Assembly: GCF_014356525.2 (NCBI RefSeq)
Contig: NC_052504.1
Coordinates: 67,335,883-67,399,882 of the forward strand
DNA length: 64,000 bases
Source of the DNA: Nilaparvata lugens
Lineage: Eukaryota; Arthropoda; Insecta; Hemiptera; Delphacidae
Direction: 5' to 3'
Position 1 is the first letter of the stretch, and the number at the start of each line of letters is the position of its first letter. Made by a program: the position numbers and the translations under genes. A model generated the notes under the pieces. It was given only the letters and a program-made list of their open reading frames with translations. It searched no databases and was not told the origin of the DNA. Shown piece after piece: positions 36,001-41,200 of the stretch.

Positions 36001-38251
36001 CTTGACTCCTCGGTTGAACGCTGCAGGGAGTGGTATGCTGCTAATTGTTTGACTCTCAATGAGAGTAAAACAGAAAACATTCTATTCACGCTTAGAAATA
36101 ATTTAAGCAGGGAGCACCAGGAGTACCTGAAGCCGATTAAACTGCTGGGTTTTTTCCTAGACAGTAAATTGAGTTGGAGTAGCCACATAGAGTATCTGTG
36201 TAAGAAACTGTCCAGAGTTATGTACCTACTAAGAAAACTAAAATGTTGTGTCAGTAGGGAGGTACTTATTCTGACTTACTATGGTTTGTTTCATTCCCAT
36301 CTCAATTATGGGCTCCGTCTTTGGGGTAACTCAAGTGATATGAAGAAGGCATTTATTTGGCAAAAAAAGCAATTCGCTGCATTGTTGGTCTAAGGAGTGT
36401 TGAAAGCTGTAAAAATAGTTTAATCGAGCTTGGAATCATGACTCTCCCTTCAATGTACATTTATTGTAACCTGGTCCATGTTAAAAAACCTAACTCTATC
36501 AACAAGACATAGCCATCAGCATGAACATAGAACTAGAAATAGGAATAACCTAATTACCCCATACATCAGACTGCAAAAAACATTCAAAAGCTATAAGTAT
36601 CAACAATACTTATTATTCAATAAATTACCGACAAGAATAAAAAATTTACCACAAAAAAGTTCATATCTACAGTAGCACAATGGTTCAAAAAACAGGCTTT
36701 TTATACAATTGACGAATACCTAAGTCATAACGTGAGCATCTGACTGTTTTATATTATATTTGTATATGTATATATGTATACGTATGTGTACATGTTTAAT
36801 GTTATGTATATATGTGTTAGCGGTACGATATATTGTTATTATATGCAATGCTATGTTTTATCTCCACATGACGTTTGTTTATAACATTTGTAATGTTCGA
36901 TGACAAGAATAAAGATTATTGATTATTAAATATGGGCTAAAATACACTAAAAAAGGAATTTTTATTTTCTTATAAAGATTTTGAACCGCCTTGACGAGCT
37001 GAGAAGAATGAGCTGTAGTACGAGGAGATCTGATCATTCTGTCAAAAGTTATAAGTGTTTAAAGTTTTGAACCTTGGCGTATCCTTATGACGTACCCCCC
37101 CCCCCCACTAGGAAATACTGAAATTAAATGTTTCTAACGGGTGATTCTCATAGAAAATAACCCTCGTGAGATTATTTTAGCTGAAATATGTATTTTTGTT
37201 AGTGAGGCCTTGAAAAGGTATTAAGTTATAATGAAAAATTTGTATTTTGGCTATAGGACATGATTTTGAATTTTTGGGTGTATTCCCCTCCCCCCACTAC
37301 TAAATTCAAAAATTCTTAAGGAATCCTGTTCAGAATTAGTTGTTCTTTTACGTGATGTGTGAACTTTTTATCTATACTAGAAAAATATCCAATTTGTATA
37401 GGATAGAAGTGGTAGGTTTGCATAATTTTGAAAACCCCTTAAAAATACCTCTTTTTTGAAAATTCGTAGCTCCAGAACCAAAAATGGTAGAATCCTGCGC
37501 GACCACTCAATTTATTGCAAATTTTATTATATTCAATTTTGTATAGAATGATTTTTCTCCTAAAACTCGAAGCTTTCGAGATTAAATGAAAAAAATAAAA
37601 AAGTCCGAAGTTTTAGGGGTTTTGGGGGTGGAGCCGCCCCCTGGCGTGTCAGCAAATTCCAGATTCGAACTCAGCGCCCCAAAATACATTTGAAACCGTC
37701 GAGAAAAATTCTTTCGGGGCTGTTTCCTGAAAAACGACCATTTCACTGGACTAAATTATTGATCTGTGACCTTCAAGTAGTTACGGAACGCTGAATAATC
37801 ACTCTTATTGCTATAGTAATCGTTCCACTTCTCATTAGTTTTTCCATGATCCTTTGTTTCAGTTCATTCTATTTGATTGTGCAAAAATATATACATTATG
37901 GTCTCATTTGCAGGCTTTGGACCTCTTCCATGGGCATTTCTTGGCGAAATATTCCCACCGAACGTGAAGGAGACTGCGTCTGGCTGTGTCACGTCTTTCA
38001 GCTTCTTCTTGGCGTTCATCATTACCAAATTTTACCCGAACGTTGATGAGAAGCTGGGAACATTCACGGCATTCTGGATATTCTCGGGATTCTGCATTTT
38101 GGCGTTCAACTTTGTCATCTTCTTGATGCCGAACACACGAGGCCTGTCGCTGCCTGAGATCCAGGACCTGTTGAATGGCCGGCCCATCACTAGACTCGAC
38201 AAAATCCCGGAAGAGCCCACTGTCAAGAATGCTGGTACTAATCTTATCTAA
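3160..38251 (+). CDS. Facilitated trehalose transporter Tret1-like (SLC2/MFS sugar transporter), complete, 7 coding exons
   Basis: Spliced from 3160-3175, 14364-14459, 19444-19799, 23289-23564, 24674-24985, 30947-31055 and 37914-38251. The sum is 1503 nt, exactly 500 codons plus stop, and all phases agree. The product is a 12-helix plasma-membrane sugar carrier. Visible family marks are GRKK after helix 2 (residues 101-104), the E-A-E block GEIAE (152-156), PESPHFLL (209-216), QQFSGIN (286-292) and GPLPWAFLGEIFP (391-403). At the C-terminus the usual PETKG is PNTRG (461-465). The loop after helix 8 reads VKRFGFK (332-338), where many relatives have an RxGRR-type motif. Length fits the family. 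The start is the first ATG in an exon preceded by a splice acceptor. Trehalose versus glucose specificity cannot be read from sequence, so the Tret1 name is by family. Sap-feeding insects have many such genes. Confidence 0.92.
3544..3603. repeat. Near-perfect hairpin, 29-bp arms, 2-base loop
   Basis: The left arm starts ATTATTGTTTATCGG and the right arm ends CCGATAAACAATAAT. The centre is CCAATAC-CC-GTATTGG. I see one mismatch. It lies in intron 1 and could be the core of a small foldback element. Confidence 0.85.
3604..4945. other. Intron 1 sequence, mostly featureless
   Basis: AT-rich. The only recognisable item is TGTATTAGAGGTGACTATG (3799-3817), which matches the right terminus of the MITE at 59679-59868 with one change. 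Two open frames around 3757-4307 have no family resemblance and low-complexity AT-driven composition. Confidence 0.5.
4946..6193 (+). mobile_element. Old non-LTR retrotransposon (LINE A), 5'-truncated, left part
   Basis: Degenerate reverse transcriptase read in three successive frames (4953-5261, 5302-5595, 5630-6190) with frameshifts and stops. Motifs in order: NKAPEEDQI, RT motif A FVDFSAAFDRID, motif B TGVKQGCLLSPLLFSLYVND, motif C LAYADDMVIL, then the thumb region ending YGAQIWGGRMIDE. ORF1 and the endonuclease are missing. The reading frame resumes at 11722, showing that the element was split by the minus-strand LINE in between. Confidence 0.88.
6646..6726. repeat. (CA)n microsatellite in LINE B 3' UTR
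   Basis: About 80 bases of nearly pure CA repeat immediately after the ORF2 stop (TG on the element's sense strand). Open frames across it encode only CV or HT repeats and are artefacts. Confidence 0.95.
6748..9708 (-). pseudogene. LINE B ORF2: endonuclease and reverse transcriptase, two in-frame amber stops
   Basis: One frame runs 987 codons, broken only by TAG at 8671-8673 (after PAPWLTD) and TAG at 8476-8478 (after SSLWHAL). Endonuclease (APE type): HVNVQSLLCHIDEF, ISETWLKP, CYRPP, GDFNTDL, SAHD. RT: motif A DFSKAFDSIFHP, motif B GVPQGSVLGPLLFSIYIND, motif C YADDLQIY, then the usual thumb (VKNLGLTMTRTLDWTSHV). It ends RGGGPGWNAP. The combination is typical of Jockey-superfamily-like elements. 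The stops look like point mutations, as nothing nearby suggests programmed readthrough. Confidence 0.9.
9709..10678 (-). other. Unusually long ORF1-ORF2 spacer of LINE B with AT microsatellites
   Basis: About 970 bases containing a TATATA run near 9980 and (AAT)n tracts near 10105-10160 and 10488-10510. No open frame of note. It could be a diverged insertion inside the LINE. Confidence 0.5.
10679..11513 (-). pseudogene. LINE B ORF1 (RNA-binding chaperone-type), frameshifted
   Basis: Begins MNSPKHTTVTRSQSGKADKQ at 11513; an open frame extends to an earlier ATG at 11609, but this start gives the usual polar Ser-rich N-terminus. A coiled coil follows (LQKEVSSLKEQLKLSDEKV), then an RRM-like part (NCIGIFGVPE). 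The frame is lost near 10915. The C-terminal domain continues in another frame (PNIIVKFVSYR, stop TAA at 10877-10879, then RYAVFSQKKKLKGTGVVIRE) to a TGA at 10679-10681. These are L1-type ORF1 features, and the protein would coat the element RNA. Two lesions make it inactive as written. Confidence 0.8.
11722..12628 (+). mobile_element. LINE A, right part: RT C-terminus, zinc-binding domain, 3' UTR and tail
   Basis: It resumes with VEKVQRFFLIKIFSLPVWAP, directly continuing the frame broken at 6193. A stop at about 11944 and a frameshift follow. The segment 12060-12413 encodes the C-terminal zinc-binding region CSLCSMKEEEDVPHFIARC (CxxC...HxxxxC). The 3' UTR ends AATAAAGGCCATTTATTATT, with an (ATT)n tail rather than poly(A). 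Confidence 0.87.
12629..14363. other. Rest of intron 1; possible solo-LTR-like patch
   Basis: AT-rich with no coding signal. A GC-richer patch at about 13060-13290 contains, on the minus strand, AATAAACCACTTGTTGG and a TTTTATTTCA end, loosely like an LTR. I could not find a matching second copy or a duplication. Confidence 0.3.
14364..14459 (+). CDS. Sugar transporter exon 2 (residues 6-37)
   Basis: Acceptor TTTTTCAG, donor gttagt at 14460. Phase 1 on both sides. It encodes the cytosolic N-terminus and the start of helix 1, ending RLYYAALT. A better-looking gtaagt lies 5 bases further on but would break the frame with exon 3. Confidence 0.85.
14460..17480. other. Intron 2, left part, one weak inverted repeat
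   Basis: Mostly featureless AT-rich DNA. An imperfect inverted repeat, TAGGGTCTGG (15143-15152) against CCAGGCCCTA (15231-15240), encloses about 100 bases and may be a small MITE. A short hairpin AGCCCAAGC/GCTTGGGCT lies near 16372-16409. Confidence 0.4.
17490..18260 (-). pseudogene. DUF4817/IS630-Tc1-mariner-like transposase fossil
   Basis: Degenerate minus-strand translation matches the insect transposase family with an N-terminal helix-turn-helix. In order: ATQRAFQLQFIIPRNNSVPN, WFRQLEQTGSTLG, ERSARRHSIALGICLRQIM (other frame), SSRLWQS, SDVAQFHLNG-VNNQ, AEENPR, and the C-terminal INAIRRDICARANENFIICL-type segment with CIDAHLQDII. The central catalytic part is deleted between AEENPR and the tail, and there are many stops and frameshifts. 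It cannot be active. The assignment rests on recall of the family pattern, not a search. Confidence 0.65.
18261..19443. other. Intron 2, right part
   Basis: AT-rich with no open frame worth calling. It may include the remaining flank of the transposase fossil. TAGGCCTA-like words occur at about 18893 and 19264. Confidence 0.4.
19444..19799 (+). CDS. Sugar transporter exon 3 (residues 38-156, helices 1-4)
   Basis: Acceptor TTTGACAG, donor gtaagt at 19800, leaving in phase 0. It covers the first helices, the GRKK loop and ends on GEIAE. It is distinctly more GC-rich than the flanking introns. Confidence 0.93.
19926..20030. repeat. Imperfect palindrome, arms of about 27 bp
   Basis: Left arm with ACACGCATTTCACT and CATCAGCTGA, right arm with TCAGCTGATG and AGTGCAATGCGCGTGT. 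It sits just inside intron 3, 127 bases after exon 3. Confidence 0.7.
20033..20218. repeat. MITE-like foldback with about 68-bp arms
   Basis: The left arm begins CACTACCTCCGTAAACAAAG and the right arm ends CTTTGTTTACGGAGGTAGTG. The arms continue through CGTGTGACGTCAGTAC to CTCCTACACCA with a few small indels. The loop contains ATAGATCAGCTGAAATC. No transposase is present. Confidence 0.85.
20219..20570. repeat. Two successive diverged tandem duplications
   Basis: A unit of about 75 bases beginning GTTCGTGGC and containing CTAATATCAAATTGAAG occurs at about 20220-20296 and 20297-20367. A second unit containing GAGAAGTTG, CTTATTTC and CTAGCACT occurs at about 20388-20470 and 20490-20565. Confidence 0.65.
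20850..21790. mobile_element. Dispersed repeat with GT microsatellite and internal duplication (non-autonomous element)
   Basis: It starts with ACTTTCCTTGC (20850-20860) and has the inverted match GCAAGGAAAGT at 21751-21761. A (GT)n tract lies at about 20983-21032. A unit of about 165 bases beginning AAAATGGCGG with AACCATGTTTTTCACG occurs twice (about 21147 and 21312). A shorter diverged relative is at about 55090-55665 and shares the tail GTTGTGTGAG...CCACACCA, so the true right end may lie beyond 21761. Confidence 0.7.
21880..22116 (+). mobile_element. tRNA-derived SINE (SINE A) with LINE A-like 3' end
   Basis: The head matches pol III promoters exactly: box A TGGTCTAGTGG (21886-21896) and box B GGTTCAAACCC (21930-21940). 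A body of unknown origin follows (GACGTTAAACTGTCGG). The end is CAATAAAAGCCATATTATTATTATA, given in two parts: AATAAAAGCCAT, then a (TTA)n run. The same end structure, AATAAAGGCCAT plus (ATT)n, closes LINE A at 12628, so the LINE A machinery probably moves this SINE. Confidence 0.85.
22538..22624. repeat. Small inverted-repeat element
   Basis: CTAGATGGAACTTCTATGAG at the left is matched in inverted orientation by CTCATCGAATTTCCATCTAG at the right, around a loop containing CCCGGG. MITE-like, 87 bases. Confidence 0.65.
22785..23010. repeat. MITE-like element with terminal inverted repeats
   Basis: The left end CCATGGTATAGATCG plus TTTATGTTCCA and TTAACTCAAGC mirrors the right end GCTTGAGTTAACA...TGGAACATAAACG...CTATACCATTGG. 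No coding capacity. It lies in intron 3 about 280 bases before exon 4. Confidence 0.75.
23289..23564 (+). CDS. Sugar transporter exon 4 (residues 157-248, helices 5-6 and start of central loop)
   Basis: Acceptor GTGAACAG. It begins RKLRAVL in phase 0 and carries PESPHFLL. The 3' splice junction is CAG|gcaagt, a GC donor. The only nearby GT (three bases later) would put exon 5 out of frame. Confidence 0.9.
23565..24673 (+). other. GC-AG intron 4 of the sugar transporter, with a small MITE-like inverted repeat
   Basis: The donor is gcaagt and the acceptor ttacag. The intron also holds an inverted repeat at 24106-24243. Otherwise it is AT-rich, with short accidental open frames and no coding signal. 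Confidence 0.8.
24106..24243. repeat. Small MITE-like element in the GC-AG intron
   Basis: The ends TTAAGGCCATCCATATACAC and GTGCATATAGGCCTAAA are imperfect inverted repeats, with CACCATCT/AGATGGTG the best-kept part. Confidence 0.6.
24674..24985 (+). CDS. Sugar transporter exon 5 (residues 249-352, helices 7-9)
   Basis: Acceptor GATATTACAG, donor gtgagt at 24986, phase 0. Contains QQFSGINVVLFYAQQIF, the helix-7 substrate-binding signature of the family. Confidence 0.93.
25856..25935 (-). mobile_element. Isolated 3' end of a LINE or SINE (minus strand)
   Basis: Read on the minus strand it ends GAGTGAATAAATTTGAATTT then GAAATTTG, that is AATAAA joined to a (TTTGAA)n tail, as in the + strand LINE ending at 29533. 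The 5' extent is unclear, and no coding part remains. Confidence 0.5.
26130..29533 (+). mobile_element. Non-LTR retrotransposon (LINE C), 5'-truncated, degenerate
   Basis: Endonuclease: FSVIHQNIRS, IILTEAWLKD (26160-26471), a stop, then LLAGDINRDL and SSITDHYAICFEF (26481-26939). A damaged linker follows. RT in several frames: GRSAPGHDGIPTRVF (27492-), SNYRPISFSVTISKIVEK (27709-), DLAKAFDSVDGSKL after a frameshift, VVQGSTLEPLLFLIYVNN and LFADDTVLVS (28172-28816). The 3' UTR ends AATAAAGATTATTTGAATTT. ORF1 is missing. At least five frame breaks make it inactive. It lies in intron 5 of the transporter, same strand. Confidence 0.88.
29535..29722 (-). mobile_element. tRNA-derived SINE (family B), minus strand
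   Basis: The tRNA-like head is on the right when read on the minus strand: GGCCAGGATAGCCGATCC... with a box-B-like GGGTTAGAATCCC. The body GGGTATCATCG and GCTCATGTGGG matches the copy at 45498-45693. The tail is CAATAA. It is inserted directly at the tail of LINE C. Confidence 0.7.
29723..30340. other. Intron 5 spacer
   Basis: AT-rich, with no coding signal or repeat that I recognise apart from one GTAGGCCTATG word at about 30074. Confidence 0.4.
30341..30860. repeat. 520-bp foldback (about 250-bp inverted arms) 86 bases before exon 6
   Basis: The left arm begins TGGTGACATTTTTCAAAG and the right arm ends CTTTGAAAAATGTCACCA. Correspondence can be followed along the arms: CTATCAAGCTATCAAAAT/ATTTTGATAGCTTGATAG, GAGATATGAGCGCATAAAAT/ATTTTATGCGCTCATATCTC, GGTAAGAAATAAATC/GATTTATTTCTTACC, and GAGAAAGTTATTCAATTTAC at the centre. 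The loop is about 20 bases. No protein is encoded. Transcribed within the pre-mRNA, it would form a long double-stranded hairpin. Confidence 0.93.
30947..31055 (+). CDS. Sugar transporter exon 6 (residues 353-388, helix 9-10)
   Basis: Acceptor TATTCTCAG, donor gtaagt at 31056, leaving in phase 1. Reads AILGIFFFFEETGNDVSAVY then WLPVTCLML, as expected between helix 9 and the GPxPW motif. A long foldback ends only 86 bases upstream. Confidence 0.9.
31300..31970 (-). pseudogene. Mariner-family transposase fossil
   Basis: Minus-strand translation gives the C-terminal catalytic landmarks VIHDNSASQ (second Asp block) and FDHPPYKPD (third Asp block), then RVDKCLNLHGYYVEE, the usual mariner end. To the right, IYRRMIQVYAGNVMGDD resembles the N-terminus. 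The region between is deleted and riddled with stops. The right part (31725-31970) is repeated in the same orientation at 57537-57785. Confidence 0.7.
32309..32413. repeat. Left member of an inverted repeat pair bracketing 5.4 kb
   Basis: AGTCCAGTCAAATGGTCG, TTTTTCAGGAAAC, CCCCGAAAGAATTTTTT and TTTTGGGGCGCT match in inverted orientation the segment at 37650-37755. About 100 bases correspond, with scattered differences. Confidence 0.8.
32409..32491. repeat. Hairpin with about 22-bp arms
   Basis: TGAAGTGTTTCACAAGAATA at the left and TATCTTGTGAAACACTTCA at the right are inverted copies around a loop of about 35 AT-rich bases. Confidence 0.75.
32734..33972. repeat. 1.2-kb segment with inverted ends
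   Basis: AGTAACTATATTACCCACAA plus TATGGTCATTG (32736-32774) reappears inverted as CCAATGGCCATA...TGTGGGCAATATAGTTACTA (33933-33971). The interior has no coding signal. This could be a MITE or an old rearrangement. Confidence 0.6.
34195..36927 (+). mobile_element. Non-LTR retrotransposon (LINE D), 5'-truncated, intron 6
   Basis: Endonuclease C-terminal part: FIAIAGDFNVNIL (after a frameshift near 34360), DNVFTSIES, DLISDHAGLFVNF, with a stop at about 34883. RT in one long frame, 34913-35893: NYRPIAIVPIISKIIETCIF, ENQFGFRPNCSTTMAVEKI, motif A MLDLSRAFDTVSHSVLC. A frameshift leads to 35824-36393 with motif B GVPQGSVLGPFLF, motif C VLYADDTTIL and a thumb (KPIKLLGFFLDSKLSWSSHI). The tail at about 36904 is AATAAAGATTATTGATTATT. 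Same strand as the host gene. Confidence 0.9.
36928..37913. other. Intron 6 end, including right member of the inverted pair (37650-37755)
   Basis: Contains a C run at about 37096, repeat-like text with GGGTGGAGCCGCCCCCTGG at 37626-37644, then the right inverted copy ending ATTTCACTGGACTAAAT. The exon 7 acceptor is at 37913. No coding signal. Confidence 0.6.
37914..38251 (+). CDS. Sugar transporter exon 7 (residues 389-500, helices 10-12 and C-terminus, stop)
   Basis: Acceptor CATTTGCAG. The phase-1 junction restores G389. It contains GPLPWAFLGEIFP and the PNTRG terminal motif and ends with TAA at 38249-38251. No single convincing polyadenylation signal stands out downstream. Confidence 0.93.
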
Positions 38252-41200
38252 ATCAGTCCTATTATTCAAGCATGCATGATTCGTTGATCTTATTAATGAG
38301 TGTTAGATTATTGAACGTACGTGACTTTCAGTAGAATTTATTTCAACTTGTTGCGTTGTATTTTAATCGCATCAAAATGTGATTTAGGCTACTCTATTTT
38401 ATAGCTTTAATAGAAACTTGAACTATTCTTGAATTTCATTCGCTATTAGTTTTATCAAGAACTTGTAGTATATTTAGTATTATACTATATAGTATTGTGC
38501 ATTGACTAGCTTTAGAAAATTTATGTTGGACAAACTATCATATTATGATTAATTTGTCATTTGTTATTGTTATCAATTATTGTTATTGTTGTAATCATAA
38601 CCATCGGAATTTGATGTAAGCGTGACGCTTAGTGGTATCTTATACAAACTTGACTCAATTTATCTAAAATTGTTCCTTGAGTATTAATGTATGATTCCAT
38701 TATACTGGTGCTAAGTTTGATAAGTTCCTTATCTTCAGTTCAATCTAGCCTCAAAAGTATCATTCTGAAATTTTCTTAAATTATTAAAATCGCTGTTATT
38801 CAGAATCTCTACTGCAGTGAATGTTATTGCCTAAATGAGTTCTAAATTTTTGCGTTACAATATGAATTTTGAGCTTGATGAAAAACAAATTAATTTATTA
38901 AAAAATATAGTATTTTTCTTTAAAAAAATATTGGTCTTGAAAATTATTTATGATTTTCGGAGAAGTTAAATCTCGTTTATTATAAAATTGACCAAGTAAC
39001 AAAACGAAAACATGAATTTACTTTACTGAAGAATGTTGTTATTCCCTTTGGGAAAGTGATTCCTGGCACTGAATATTACTAGTTCTATTATTCTAATTGT
39101 TAATTATCTTTCAAAAGCAAGATTTACTTCTATTTTTATTAGTGTCGCAGTGAATCAAATGTACAGAATCAATTCTATTATTCAATCGAAACGAACATTT
39201 TTTTTGCTAATCAAAATTGTTTGCTAGATTAACCAGTTAATTCTTGTTCATCCATATCCTATATCCGAAATAATTTCCATCAAGAATAGTTCTTAACATG
39301 TTCAATTGATTTCTTTAACCGTTATTGGAGATTTTTGAGATTCAAGAAATAATGTGTGTGAACTAACTTCTATGTTTTAGCTTATTTGGAGTTATGACAA
39401 TATTTAATCTTCCTCTTCCAGTAAATTATTTTTTAATGCTCTTTACAAACGATATTTCAAATTTATTTTTGTATTCATTTAAAATACCGTAGGTAATATT
39501 TATCGGCACTACTATTAAAAAATAATTCTTTCTATAAAAATATCATAAATATTTTTCACTGCTGTTTTAGTTCAGTGGATTTTTATTGACAATATAATCT
39601 TACTTATTCCATTTCATCCACTCCAGTAATAATACATAATTATCATAAACTATTATTTTCTTTTTTATGTAGTAAATAATTTATAGCTGTCTCCTGTCAA
39701 TTGAAAGATCCTAAAATAATTTGTAAATACAATTACCTTTAAACAATGGGACAGGTATATAGAGATTGTTCAATATAATACAGATATTCTATTTGGACCA
39801 ACAAATGAGCTTAATAAATTCAAGGTTATACCGCTTCCATGATAAAATGAAATATATTAATGCTGAATGAAGTGCATGTGTATAAAGTAATGACGTATTT
39901 ATCAATCTTAATTTTTCACTTTGAATGTTACTCATATTTTTCCATCTCAAGTGCATAGGTTGTATAAATATTGTCCACAATTAAGGAAAAATCTATAAAT
40001 CGTAAGTAAATTAGAAATTAATTTTAAAAGTTTTCATTTCGGAGACCTGATCATTAAACATTGAGACTGAAATTGAAAAAATCGTCCTTCAAAAATCTAA
40101 AATAACTTGTTGTTCAAGAACTTCAATACTTCTGAATTATTAAAACTGACTCATACAAACACATGATGACAACTTATGTTTATCATCAAGTGGATAATAC
40201 CATAGAATAAGCTTAGAAACCCTCCTCTATGATCAATGATTACACACCCTGAAATTGTTCAGTACACTATTGTTCTTATGTAGACAATAAGACTGAGACT
40301 GCAGTTCAATACTGAACTTGTGTTCAATAATCTAGAGTTTGAAGTGAAATGTCCTAATGTAGGAATACTCGATCTTAAAATTTTCAATTTCGTAAGATCT
40401 AAACCCGTTCTTTTGTTAAACTGGAGATTATCTATTGTGAAATGGAAAACTCATTATTATTATTATTCAGTCCTTTTAAATACAGTAGGCATAATGTGCT
40501 TAGAACTAAAGGGCTTTAGTGGTGCTAATTTCAAACCAATTGTATAAAAATCACGGAAATTGAATAAGAACTAAATTCATCGTTATAGACAGTAAAAGCA
40601 ACTGATATATTGAAACCAACTCCTTAGAGTTTATTCTTATTCTTTATATTAAATCTGAACTGTGAATAAATTATAATAAAGTGAAGTATGGTCAAGTTTA
40701 ATCACCAGAATTTTAAAATATTTTACCAAGGTCAGGTGTAATCACCAGAATTTTAAAATATTTTACTAATAATTATTTATCAAAAATTAATATAAAGTTA
40801 AATATTTGTTGGTGTTCATCTTTTGAAGCTCATGAATATGCAGTCTAGCCTATATAGGCTTATAATCCAATTGATTAAAGAAATACTATATTCGAAGATT
40901 AATACTCAATTTGATTCATTTCAATTTTCTCAACAATTCTTGATTGGAATTTTATTTTACAACAAATAACAATTATTGTGATGTTCAATACATAGTTTTG
41001 TAGCTTCTATGTTGAATTTTAATATCAAAGTATCACACTAACTTGTTCTTTAATCATCTTGACAGGTCTCAAAGTACCTCATATAAAAACTCACTGCCAG
41101 TAATATCAATTTTTAAAATATTTCGTATCATTAGAAAGATGAATCATAGATTGAAGTTCTAACTTTAATTTTATATTTATTTTTATTCATATTATAAATT

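Noticed and set aside
37904..38269. 121-codon minus-strand frame opposite exon 7
   Set aside because: Shadow of the transporter exon; no protein resemblance.
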